Source: Salinicola lusitanus
GTDB lineage: Bacteria; Pseudomonadota; Gammaproteobacteria; Pseudomonadales; Halomonadaceae
NCBI RefSeq assembly: GCF_003206045.1
Contig: NZ_PZJM01000004.1
Coordinates: 283,272 to 347,271, forward strand
Length of the DNA stretch: 64,000 nucleotides
Reading direction: 5' to 3'
Part shown: positions 18,040-26,161 of the stretch, piece after piece
Layout of the letters: each line of letters begins with the position of its first letter
How positions within the stretch are numbered: the first letter of the stretch is position 1
Position numbers and translations under genes: made by a program
Notes under the pieces: generated by a model
Database searches by the model: none
What the model was told of the DNA's origin: nothing
The model's input: the letters and a program-made list of their open reading frames with translations, nothing else

Positions 18040-18876
18040 TTATTGATAGAGATGGGCTGGATCGAGCGTGATGCATTCGTCGCCGGGCATGCGTGTGGCC
18101 AGAAACTGGGGTAGGGCCATATCGACCCACTGGGCGCCGACCGAGTCCAGGGGCAGGGGGACCACCACGCGGGTGCCGGGGACCAGCGGTGCTCGCTGGT
18201 GATTCCAGGCGGCGATGCCCAGTCGATGAATCTCGCCCTGGGGACTTACCAGTTGCAGTGTATCGGCACCGATATAGGCGTTCTCGTCGAGTCGGGCGAG
18301 CAACGTATCGGTGGTCATGCCCGGCTCCCACGCCAGCCTGGTGATGCCCTGGGGTGTCCAGGCCTCGATCCATTCGGGGGTCTGGCACCAGCCCAGCGCG
18401 TCGACATCCTCGAGTCGGGGCACCTGACGCAGATGCGCCATCAGCCAGGTCGGATCGACTCGCCCCGGTATCCGCCCCTTGTCCAGTTTGGCGAGCGCCT
18501 CGCGCCACGCCTCGAGGCCGTCACCGACCCTGGGTGCGCCCAGTAACCGGGCTTGCATGGCAAGGCCCTCGAGTTCGGCGTCCAGGCGGCGTTGGCGCTG
18601 ACGCTCCTCGGCCGTGGCGTCATCTCGAGCCACGAAGGCGCGCGACCAGTTGACCGTGGTCTCCCGTTCCACGGTCAACCAGGCATCCAGCAGCGACGGG
18701 GAAGGCGACGGTGGCCGACGTCCCTCGATATCGATGGTGAAGGTCGAGGTCGGTTCGCTGTCGTCCTGGGCGCCGGCGTTACCGGCCAGACTGAGAGCGC
18801 ACAGTGCGATGGCGATCCAGTAACGCGTGGTGCGCCATGGCTGGCGCCGATGATACGGGAAACGGGGGGTCACCAT
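18040..18876 (-). CDS. yjbG: YjbG/GfcC-type capsule biosynthesis periplasmic protein
   Basis: A 278-residue periplasmic protein with a signal peptide (WIAIALCALSLAGNAGA, cleavage near residue 42). The C-terminal two-thirds match the GfcC/YjbG family, which has a beta-grasp fold resembling the Wza domain. MVTPRFPY was taken as start; the open frame extends another 65 residues upstream but would overlap yjbF and lacks a signal-like beginning. It lies between yjbF and yjbH. Confidence 0.87.
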   Translation of the reverse strand: MVTPRFPYHRRQPWRTTRYWIAIALCALSLAGNAGAQDDSEPTSTFTIDIEGRRPPSPSPSLLDAWLTVERETTVNWSRAFVARDDATAEERQRQRRLDAELEGLAMQARLLGAPRVGDGLEAWREALAKLDKGRIPGRVDPTWLMAHLRQVPRLEDVDALGWCQTPEWIEAWTPQGITRLAWEPGMTTDTLLARLDENAYIGADTLQLVSPQGEIHRLGIAAWNHQRAPLVPGTRVVVPLPLDSVGAQWVDMALPQFLATRMPGDECITLDPAHLYQ

Positions 18877-18949
18877 GTGTCGATCTCGTCCTTGCTGCGC
18901 TTCACGAAAATCCCTGTCTCGCTCTCGCCGAGGGGCGACGCTACCTGGG

Positions 18950-19633
18950 TCACCAAGGGCGGGCGACCTGCCAGTCGAATATCGGCGCGCCGGGCCATGG
19001 TTGGGTTTCGACCGCCCATAGTCGGCCATCTTCCGGCGCTCGCCAGAGTGTGCCGTGAGTGACGTTGCCATCCTCCCAGTTCACGGTTTCATGGCAGACC
19101 TGCAACGCTCGCGACATCAACGGCAGTTCGACCTGGGAAGGTGCCGCGTCACAGTCGAGCAGGGCGGTCGCCTGGCCGTGGTGCAGGTCGCCGTCCGCCG
19201 TCTGCCACTCCCGCGTGAGGCGATAGGCGATCGAGGAGGAACTTCCTCTCCAAGGACTTTCGTCGACGATCTCGCCTTCCTCGCCAGTGATGCTGGTGTC
19301 GATCAAGTTCTGCTCGAGACCGGCGCTGCTGTGCAGGTAGCCATCCTTCAGGGCGACGGTGGCCGAGTCGCGGAACTGCCAGTAGGTCATGTCTCTAACC
19401 TGACTCGCCAGGATCACCAGTCCGCCATGCCCCTCGACGTGAAAGTCGAGCGAGGCGTAGGAAGTGGCGGCGGCCTGGTCGGACACGTCGCCGCTGGCGG
19501 AACCCGGAACCAGGCCATCAAGGGCGCGCCCACTGCCCAGGGAGCAGCCGGAGAGGAGGAGGCTGGCCATGGCGAGACAAAAGAAGACCGCCCGAGGGCG
19601 GTCTTCCAGGCGGTAATGACGTGCTGCTGTCAT
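18950..19633 (-). CDS. yjbF: YjbF/GfcB-family lipoprotein
   Basis: A 227-residue outer-membrane lipoprotein. The lipobox LLLSGC sets the acylated Cys at about residue 30, preceded by a hydrophobic segment (AVFFCLAMAS) and a charged start (RHYRLEDRPR). The rest matches YjbF/GfcB, with the conserved DMTYWQF and GTLWRAPEDGRLW regions. The start ATG overlaps the yjbE stop by one base (TAATG). The first codons contain a perfect 11-bp inverted repeat followed by T residues, a terminator-like element described separately. Using the next ATG would destroy the lipoprotein signal, so the hairpin really is inside the gene. Confidence 0.88.
   Translation of the reverse strand: MTAARHYRLEDRPRAVFFCLAMASLLLSGCSLGSGRALDGLVPGSASGDVSDQAAATSYASLDFHVEGHGGLVILASQVRDMTYWQFRDSATVALKDGYLHSSAGLEQNLIDTSITGEEGEIVDESPWRGSSSSIAYRLTREWQTADGDLHHGQATALLDCDAAPSQVELPLMSRALQVCHETVNWEDGNVTHGTLWRAPEDGRLWAVETQPWPGAPIFDWQVARPW
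19577..19606 (-). terminator. Intrinsic-terminator-like hairpin inside the 5' end of yjbF
   Basis: On the minus strand GAAGACCGCCC is followed, after a two-base centre, by GGGCGGTCTTC and then TTTTGTC. This has a GC-rich perfect stem plus a T-rich tail. It begins about 28 bases into yjbF, just after yjbE ends. It could stop most transcripts after yjbE unless ribosomes translating yjbF unfold it. Confidence 0.7.
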
Positions 19634-19866
19634 TACCGGGTCCCGGTCGTACCGGTGGTGCCGGTCGTTCCGGTAGTGCCGTCACTGCCCCCTGCTGCGG
19701 CCAGCGCACCGACCGACGACGCCGCAGTGCTGGTGCCGACAGACGAGGCTGTCGATGCACTAGCGGCGGTGCCGGCTCCGGCGGCGCTGCCCGTTGCGAC
19801 TTCCTGGGCGACGGCGAGTGAAGAGACAGCCATTAACGCGACTGCCATTATGGCCAGTTTCTTCAT
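19633..19866 (-). CDS. yjbE: YjbE/GfcA-like small secreted protein
   Basis: A 77-residue protein: signal peptide (MKKLAIMAVALMAVSSLAVA) followed by a low-complexity Ala/Ser/Thr/Gly chain that ends in repeated GTT units. This matches the size and composition of YjbE/GfcA, the first product of the yjb exopolysaccharide operon. A very strong ribosome site (AGGAGG) lies six bases before the start. The function in the pathway is not known. Placement ahead of yjbFGH supports the assignment more than the low-complexity sequence does. Confidence 0.82.
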   Translation of the reverse strand: MKKLAIMAVALMAVSSLAVAQEVATGSAAGAGTAASASTASSVGTSTAASSVGALAAAGGSDGTTGTTGTTGTTGTR

Positions 19867-20690
19867 AAGTACCTCCTAACGTGTTGGTTAAACCAACGAT
19901 GTGGTCCGAGGACCATCTGTATTCTTACCAATATCACGTATCTGAGCAATTATAACTTTCAACTTTCTGGCGTTGTAGTGTGTCAAAACAAAGACACCCG
20001 GCGCGCTGCACTGAATGGCATCAAGTATAGTTAGTCATCTCCATTATGGTGCAAGCGTCGCGAGATAAAGCAACAAAATTATCATGTGTTTTTATGAAAC
20101 TTTGATTGTATTTAGTGTGATCGCCAAGTTTAATTTGTCTAAAAATGGAGACAGTTGGCTCGTTTGCGAGCTTGATGAAGTGCAGAAATTGGCCGATCGC
20201 CGGGAAAAAGCGCACGGCGCATCGCGCCTCTCTTGAGCCGAAAGCCGGTGCTGCAAGGTGGTTTCGTACTTTTCTTTCTATAAGTCATTGAAAAGCAAAG
20301 GTGGGTGTTTTCAGGATTCGGTATTGTTTCGATAGGTTTCCTGTGTCACTTGGCGTGTATTTCAAGACCTGAATGGTAATTTTCCGCTTTTACCGATACT
20401 TACGACTGTCGCGAATTCGTCACACCGGATCGTTATCAGTAGTGGCCGGATCCATGTGGATTCGTGGGATTCTTGGTTCTTGCACACTCTACGGCGCGGT
20501 TTTGTAACTCAAAGGTTAGGTATGTTGTTTGCTTTGAAAAGCTGGCACGTTATTGGCATTGGTTGATTTGCGAGGAGGCTGCGTCAAGGATTGCTCGACT
20601 TTCAATGTTGCGCATCGGTGATCGGCAGGCGTCGATGATGCGCGATTTTTTTCTATGGAAAACTCGACACGATAATCAGGGCTTCGGGGA
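19867..20690. promoter_or_regulatory. AT-rich divergent control region between yjbE and wza
   Basis: This 820-bp stretch is much richer in A and T than the genes around it and holds the start regions of two opposite polysaccharide operons. Open frames inside it (20021-20215 minus, 20464-20700 plus) have no recognisable domain or ribosome site. Apart from the yjbE leader hairpins and the ops element just past its right end, I could not place promoters with confidence. Silencing by an H-NS-like protein is plausible from composition but not shown. Confidence 0.6.
19883..19915 (-). repeat. Two small hairpins in the yjbE leader
   Basis: GTTGGTT-A-AACCAAC (19883-19897) and TGGTCC-GA-GGACCA (19902-19915) are perfect inverted repeats just upstream of the yjbE ribosome site. 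They could stabilise the message, gate translation, or serve as operator sites. Confidence 0.45.
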
Positions 20691-20708
20691 ATGCCGTTAA
20701 AATCCCGG

Positions 20709-20720
20709 GGCGGTAGCGTG
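20709..20720 (+). promoter_or_regulatory. RfaH ops element (JUMPstart core)
   Basis: GGCGGTAGCGTG matches the E. coli ops element base for base, preceded by a CCGTTAAAATCCCGG stretch resembling the rest of JUMPstart. It is in the right place: the untranslated leader, 88 bases upstream of the wza start. In enterobacteria RfaH is recruited here to paused RNA polymerase and suppresses termination in long polysaccharide operons. Confidence 0.85.
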
Positions 20721-20807
20721 TTTAAAAATTATTTTAAAAGCGGATGTCATTCACGGGTCATAGTAGTCAGGGCTTTATATGGACGAAATAAAGGGTGTTC
20801 GACAGGG

Positions 20808-21995
20808 ATGATGAAAATTCGCGAAGGTTGCCGTCGCTCTATTTTCCGAGGGTGTTTGCCCGTGTTGGCGTTATCGCTGGTCGTTAGCGCCTCCGGCTGC
20901 GCCTTTGCGCCCGGGGGGCACATCGACTACGACACGGATTCCGCCCCTATCGATGATCTGGTCGATGTGGAGCCGATCACGCTGGGCCTGGTCCGGACAC
21001 AGCAGGCGATGACGTCACTTCGGGGTGGGGGCGGCGACAAGGCCGACCTCCAGCGGGTGACGGCCGCTTCCCATGGTGACCCGGCGCTGGATGAGCGCTA
21101 CGAGTATCACATCGGCATCGGTGACGTGCTGTCGATCATCGTCTACGACCACCCGGAGTTGACCATACCTGCCGGGAGCGAGCGGCCGACGGAGGACACG
21201 GGCAATACGGTCTACAGCGACGGCACGATCTTCTATCCCTATGTCGGACGTATCCAGGTGGCCGGCCGCACGGTAGAGGATGTCCGCTCCCAGCTTCAGC
21301 GCCGCCTGGCGACCTACGTCACCGAACCCCAGGTCGACGTCAAGGTCGTGGGCTTCAATTCTCAGAAGGTGTACGTCACCGGGCAGGTCGAGAATCCCGG
21401 GGTGATGCCCATCACCAACGTTCCGATGACGGTGCTGGATGCGATCAATCTCGGTGGTGGGCTCAATGGGGATGCCAACTGGCACGACGTGGTGCTGTCG
21501 AGAGGCAGCGTCGAAACGCATATCGACGTCTATTCGATGCTCCAGAATGGCGATATGCGCCAGAACCAGCTGCTTCGGGACGGGGATGTACTCCATGTAT
21601 CCGATATCGGCAGCCAGAAGGTCTTCGTCATGGGCGAAGTGATGGACCCGGTGACGCTGCCGATGGGGAATTCGCGCCTCTCGCTGACCGATGCGCTGTC
21701 CCAGGCAGGCGGAATGGACGAGACCCAGGCCAACGCAAAGGGCATTTTCGTGATCCGTCAATCCACGCCGGACAGTGGCAAGCTGGCCACGGTCTATCAG
21801 CTCGACGCACGCAATGCGACGGCGCTGGTGCTCGGGGCGCAGTTCATGCTGCAGCCCACCGATATCGTCTATGTCACCGCCGCGCCGCTGAGTCGTTGGA
21901 ATCGGGTCATCAATCAGCTGACGCCGACGATCAGCTCCGTCTATCAGGTGACGCGAGCCACGCGTGACTTCGACGAACTTCGCGACGGCAACTGA
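20808..21995 (+). CDS. wza: Outer-membrane polysaccharide export lipoprotein Wza
   Basis: A 395-residue lipoprotein that would form the octameric outer-membrane export channel. The signal peptide ends in a lipobox (VSASGC), followed by the Poly_export domain (YHIGIGDVLSIIVYDHPEL) and two or more SLBB domains (YVTGQVENPGVMPITN and VFVMGEVMDPVTLPMG). The open frame begins at 20691, but that reading overlaps the ops leader element and would bury the signal peptide. The tandem ATGs at 20808 and 20811 follow AGGG and place the lipoprotein signal correctly. It is the first gene of the capsule/EPS operon. Confidence 0.93.
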   Translation: MMKIREGCRRSIFRGCLPVLALSLVVSASGCAFAPGGHIDYDTDSAPIDDLVDVEPITLGLVRTQQAMTSLRGGGGDKADLQRVTAASHGDPALDERYEYHIGIGDVLSIIVYDHPELTIPAGSERPTEDTGNTVYSDGTIFYPYVGRIQVAGRTVEDVRSQLQRRLATYVTEPQVDVKVVGFNSQKVYVTGQVENPGVMPITNVPMTVLDAINLGGGLNGDANWHDVVLSRGSVETHIDVYSMLQNGDMRQNQLLRDGDVLHVSDIGSQKVFVMGEVMDPVTLPMGNSRLSLTDALSQAGGMDETQANAKGIFVIRQSTPDSGKLATVYQLDARNATALVLGAQFMLQPTDIVYVTAAPLSRWNRVINQLTPTISSVYQVTRATRDFDELRDGN

Positions 21996-21996
21996 C

Positions 21997-22434
21997 ATGT
22001 TCGATCGAATACTGGTGTTGTGCACCGGCAATATCTGCCGCAGCCCGGTGGCCGAGGCGCTCCTGAGGCAGCGATTCCCCGGCAGGCGGATCGACTCCGC
22101 GGGGCTGGGGGCGCTGGTCGGCGAGGGCGCGGAGCCCACCGCCCGGGAGCTGGCGGAGCGGGAAGGGCTGGATCTGTCCGCCCATGTCGCGCGGCAGGTC
22201 GATGTCGGCATGTTGCAGTCCGCCGACCTGATCCTGGTGATGTCCGATGGTCAGCGTCGGGCGGTGACGGAGCTTTATCCTGCCGCCAGTGGCAAGACGA
22301 TGCTGGTCACTCGCTGGACCGGGGAGGGCGAGGTCCCCGATCCCTATCGCAAGAGTCGGAGCGCTTTCGAACACGTTCATCGTTTGCTGACACAAGCTGC
22401 AGATGCCTGGGTAGGCAAGTTGCCGGATCGCTGA
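21997..22434 (+). CDS. wzb: Low-molecular-weight protein-tyrosine phosphatase Wzb
   Basis: A 145-residue cytoplasmic phosphatase that dephosphorylates Wzc. The P-loop has Cys9 and Arg15 (LCTGNICRSP) and the general acid Asp lies in VPDPYRKS. The start MFDRILVL begins one base after the wza stop codon; a 12-codon-longer frame overlaps wza. It sits between wza and wzc, the standard order. Confidence 0.95.
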   Translation: MFDRILVLCTGNICRSPVAEALLRQRFPGRRIDSAGLGALVGEGAEPTARELAEREGLDLSAHVARQVDVGMLQSADLILVMSDGQRRAVTELYPAASGKTMLVTRWTGEGEVPDPYRKSRSAFEHVHRLLTQAADAWVGKLPDR

Positions 22435-22438
22435 AAGG

Positions 22439-24658
22439 ATGCAAAAACCCCACATGACCACAAGCAACACATCGACGACATCGACAGCGAGTAACCACGA
22501 AGAGATAGACATTCGTCGGCTGCTGGGGATCTTGCTGGATCACAAGAAATGGGTGATGGCGAGCGTTCTGGGCTTCGCGTTGATCGGCATCCTGTATGCC
22601 AGCCTGGCGACACCCATCTATCGAGCCGACGCCCTGGTGCAGATCGAGAGTGACTCGCCGGGCAACAATCCGCTCCAAGAGGTTTCGAGCTTGCTGGGCG
22701 AGAAGCCGCCGACGCTTTCGGAGATCGAGATCATCCGGTCGCGGATGGTGCTGGGCCAGGCGGTCGACCTGCTCAATCTCGACATCAACGTGGCGCCGGT
22801 TACCCTGCCGATCATCGGGGCCTTCCTGGAGCGTCAAGGCGTCGGGCGACCCGGGTTCGCCAACGGTTGGGGCTATGCGTTCAGCGGCGAGACCATCGCC
22901 GTCAGCGAGATGCCGATGGCCGATGCCTATCTCGGCAAGACGTTCACCCTGGAGGTCGAGGACAGTTACACCTACCGTCTGCGGGATGCCGACGGGGAAT
23001 CGCTGGGGTCGGGCAAGGTCGGGCAGTTGAGTACCTTCCTGAACGGTGACGTGGCCATGCGGGTCACCTCGATCCAGGCGCCAGCCGGTGCCGAGTTCAC
23101 CGTCCAGCACGTGCCTCGACTGGCAGCCATCAATGGCTTGCGGGGGCGCTTCGAGGTCGGGGAGGCGGGCAGCGAGACGGGGATTCTCAGTTGGAGCCTG
23201 ACCGGTCCGGATCCGGATGCCGCCAAGAAGACACTCAATACGATCGCCGACATCTACTACTCGCAGAACGTTCAACGGCAATCGGAAGAGGCGCGCAAGA
23301 GCCTGGAGTTCCTGAACACTCAGGTGCCGCAGATCCGTAGCCAGTTGAACGAATCGGAGGAGAAGCTCAACGAGTATCGCGAGTCCAAGGATAGCGTCGA
23401 CCTCTCGCTGGAGACGAAATCGGTCCTCGAGCGGATCGTGAATCTGGAGTCCCAGTTGAATGAACTGGAGATGAGCGAGGCGGAGATCTCGCAGCGCTTC
23501 ACCAAGAGCCATCCGACCTATCAGGCGCTGCTGGAGAAGAAGGCGCAGCTCCAGCGCGAGCGGGACAATCTCGACAAGCAGGTCAAGGGGTTGCCGGAGA
23601 CGCAGCAGGAGATATTGCGGCTGCAGCGGGACGTCGAGGTGACCAACGAGATCTACGTGCAACTGCTCAACAAGGTGCAGGAGACCAAGATCGCCGAGGC
23701 CAGCACGGTGGGTAACGTGCGGATTCTGGATGGCGCCGAAGTCCTGCCGGCCCCGGTGGCACCGAACAAGCCGCTGCTGGTCGCTGTCGCCATCATCGTC
23801 GGCCTGATCGTCGGGGTTGCCGCCGTCTTCCTCAGGGCGCTGTTCAACCGCGGTATCGAAACCCAGGAGCAGATCGAGGATCTGGGGCTGCCGGTCTACG
23901 CCACCATTCCGCTATCGGACGAGCAGGGCAAGCTGAATCGACGCGTGAAGCGCTCCGGCAAGGAGTACGCCCGCAGCTATCCCAGCGGTCTGCTGGCCGC
24001 CCGCAATCCTGCCGATGTCTCGGTCGAGGCGCTGCGCGGGCTGCGGACCAGTCTTCACTTCGCCATGCTCGAGGCGGGCAACAATCGGCTGATGATCACC
24101 GGGCCCAGCCCAGGCGTGGGCAAGAGCTTCGTCAGCGTCAACCTGGCGACGGTGTGTGCCCAGGCGGGGCAGCGCGTGCTCGTCGTCGACGCCGACATGC
24201 GCAAGGGGCAGATCCACAGCGCCTTCGGTGCCGCTTCCGAGAACGGGCTGAGCGACGTGCTGTCCGGCAAGCAGGGGCTCGAGGAGGTGATTCGACCGGT
24301 CGACAAGGTCGACAATCTCTATTACGTCGCCCGTGGCATGGCGCCGCCGAATCCTTCCGAACTGCTGATGACGTCGCGCTTCAGCGACTTCCTGGCCCAG
24401 GTCAGCGAACGCTTCGACCTGATCATCGTCGACTCCCCGCCGATTCTCGCGGTGACCGACGCGGCCATCATCGGCAAGCAGATGGGCACCACGCTGATGC
24501 TCGCCCGTTTCCAGACCAACCCGGTCAAGGAGCTGGAGTTGGCCATCAGCCGGCTGAGGACCGCGGGCGTCGAGCCGCGCGGAGCCATCTTCAATGCCGT
24601 GGAGCGCAAGGCCGCCACCGAGTACGGCTACGGCTACTACCACTACAGCTACAAATGA
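22439..24658 (+). CDS. wzc: Bacterial tyrosine kinase/polysaccharide co-polymerase Wzc
   Basis: A 739-residue inner-membrane protein. An N-terminal Wzz domain (helix about 40-60), a long periplasmic coiled-coil region (about 260-400), a second helix (LLVAVAIIVGLIVGVAAVFL) and a C-terminal BY-kinase domain are visible. Walker A (GPSPGVGKS) is at about 555, Walker A' is VLVVDADMRKG, and Walker B is LIIVDSPP. A tyrosine cluster ends the protein (EYGYGYYHYSYK), the autophosphorylation tail controlled by Wzb. Together with Wza it sets chain length and export. The start at 22439 or 22454 is unsettled, because AAAGG abuts the first ATG. Confidence 0.94.
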   Translation: MQKPHMTTSNTSTTSTASNHEEIDIRRLLGILLDHKKWVMASVLGFALIGILYASLATPIYRADALVQIESDSPGNNPLQEVSSLLGEKPPTLSEIEIIRSRMVLGQAVDLLNLDINVAPVTLPIIGAFLERQGVGRPGFANGWGYAFSGETIAVSEMPMADAYLGKTFTLEVEDSYTYRLRDADGESLGSGKVGQLSTFLNGDVAMRVTSIQAPAGAEFTVQHVPRLAAINGLRGRFEVGEAGSETGILSWSLTGPDPDAAKKTLNTIADIYYSQNVQRQSEEARKSLEFLNTQVPQIRSQLNESEEKLNEYRESKDSVDLSLETKSVLERIVNLESQLNELEMSEAEISQRFTKSHPTYQALLEKKAQLQRERDNLDKQVKGLPETQQEILRLQRDVEVTNEIYVQLLNKVQETKIAEASTVGNVRILDGAEVLPAPVAPNKPLLVAVAIIVGLIVGVAAVFLRALFNRGIETQEQIEDLGLPVYATIPLSDEQGKLNRRVKRSGKEYARSYPSGLLAARNPADVSVEALRGLRTSLHFAMLEAGNNRLMITGPSPGVGKSFVSVNLATVCAQAGQRVLVVDADMRKGQIHSAFGAASENGLSDVLSGKQGLEEVIRPVDKVDNLYYVARGMAPPNPSELLMTSRFSDFLAQVSERFDLIIVDSPPILAVTDAAIIGKQMGTTLMLARFQTNPVKELELAISRLRTAGVEPRGAIFNAVERKAATEYGYGYYHYSYK

Positions 24659-24713
24659 TGGCTACCCGACCGTTCGAATCCAGGCGGATTGATCCGACTC
24701 CAGGACTATCCTC

Positions 24714-26057
24714 ATGACGCTTTCTCTGCTGGGCGGCAGACACGCCCGGATCGTTTCGCGGTTGCGTGGCGAGCTGTTCGTCAACCTCTGTCGCACCTTC
24801 GCCGCCCGGGGCATCGCCGCGCTGGGGACGATCCTGCTGGGTGTCGTCCTGGGGCGCCTCTACGGGGCCCAGGGAGTCGGGGTCTTCGCGCTGGCCCAGA
24901 GCGTCATCTTCGGTGCAGGCATCATCGCCTGTTACGGCCTCAACGGGTCGCTGATGCGCTACATCAGCCAGGACAACGCCAGCCCTTACCTCATGCGCTA
25001 CCTGCGCTGGGCACTGGTGCGGGCGGGCTGGCTGAGCCTGCTCCTGGGGGGCGGGATCGGCCTACTGCACCGCCAGATCGCCGAGGCCTTCGGTTCGCCC
25101 GAGCTCTCGTCGCTGCTGATCAGCATCGCGGTGGCGACGCCGGCCTTCACGCTCTCGTTCGTGCTGGCGGGGTTCCTGAAAGGCGTCCACATGCCGGCCA
25201 GGGCGAGCCTGCAGGAGAACGGCTCGATATCGCTGCTGGCCGCGCTCTGCATCCTGGCCACGGTTGTCGTCACCGACTCCCGCTCGCTGCCGCAGGCCGG
25301 TTGGGCATTCTGCCTGTCGGCCTGGCTGGTATGCCTGCAGGGGGCTCTCCAGATGGTGCTGTGGTTGCGCCGTCATCCCGCGGTGCGGCACGCCGACGGG
25401 GAGGATGCCGAGGCGCCGCCTGGCCGCGCTGAGTTCTTCGCCACCGCGCAGAGTTTCATCGTGCTCAACCTGTCGATGTTTCTCCAGCAGGTAGTGGCGA
25501 TGCTGATTGCCGGGGCGCTGCTGAGTCACGCCGATCTGGGGCTGTTCAAGTCCGCCGAGCGGGTCGGCATGGTCATCAGCTTCATTCTGCTGGTCATCAA
25601 TGCGGTCTTCCCGCCGCGCTTCGCGCAGCTGTTCCATCGTGGCGAGCACGAGGCGCTGGGACGACTGGCCCGCCAGAGCTCGATGGTCGCGGCGGGCATG
25701 GCAACGCCGCTGGCGATCGTCTGCTTGCTCTTCCCTGAGTGGGTGCTGGGCTGGTTCGGGCCGGAGTTCCGCGAGGCGGCGAGCCTGTTGCGTATCGTCG
25801 TGGTCGGCCATCTCGTCAATGTGTCGTTCGGCTCGGTGGGTTTCCTGCTGACGATGACGGGGCGGGAGAAGGTGATGCGCAATATCTCGCTGGTCTGCAG
25901 CGCTCTGGGGCTGCTGGCGTTCGTGGTGCTGATTCCGCTGTGGGGGGCCGTCGGTGCCGCAATCTCCCTCGCCATGGTGCTGGGGATGCAGAACCTGGTC
26001 GCGGCATGTTTCGTCTGGCGTCGGATGGGCATCGTCATGCTGCCGATCCGGCGCTGA
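24714..26057 (+). CDS. Wzx-type polysaccharide repeat-unit flippase
   Basis: A 447-residue protein with about twelve transmembrane helices of the MOP/polysaccharide_synt family. N-terminal features FVNLCRTFAARGIAALGTI and GRLYGAQGVGVFALAQS are typical of flippases. It would translocate lipid-linked repeat units to the periplasmic face before polymerisation. It is preceded by AGGAC at a good distance. Position between wzc and the polymerase candidate supports the role. Sequence alone cannot tell the substrate. Confidence 0.88.
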   Translation: MTLSLLGGRHARIVSRLRGELFVNLCRTFAARGIAALGTILLGVVLGRLYGAQGVGVFALAQSVIFGAGIIACYGLNGSLMRYISQDNASPYLMRYLRWALVRAGWLSLLLGGGIGLLHRQIAEAFGSPELSSLLISIAVATPAFTLSFVLAGFLKGVHMPARASLQENGSISLLAALCILATVVVTDSRSLPQAGWAFCLSAWLVCLQGALQMVLWLRRHPAVRHADGEDAEAPPGRAEFFATAQSFIVLNLSMFLQQVVAMLIAGALLSHADLGLFKSAERVGMVISFILLVINAVFPPRFAQLFHRGEHEALGRLARQSSMVAAGMATPLAIVCLLFPEWVLGWFGPEFREAASLLRIVVVGHLVNVSFGSVGFLLTMTGREKVMRNISLVCSALGLLAFVVLIPLWGAVGAAISLAMVLGMQNLVAACFVWRRMGIVMLPIRR

Positions 26058-26161
26058 ACCACCGCGGATGCCGGGGGCGGACAGTCTCCGGCTCGGCACC
26101 CTACCTTGATCGAAATCGCAGGCCACGGATTGCCGTCGGCGGTTAATGGATAGCGAGAGAC

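Noticed and set aside
20021..20215. 64-codon minus-strand frame in the same gap
   Set aside because: No domain and no ribosome site; could not be supported as a gene.
20464..20700. 78-codon frame in the wza upstream region
   Set aside because: Lies in AT-rich leader DNA next to the ops element, with no ribosome site or recognisable product.
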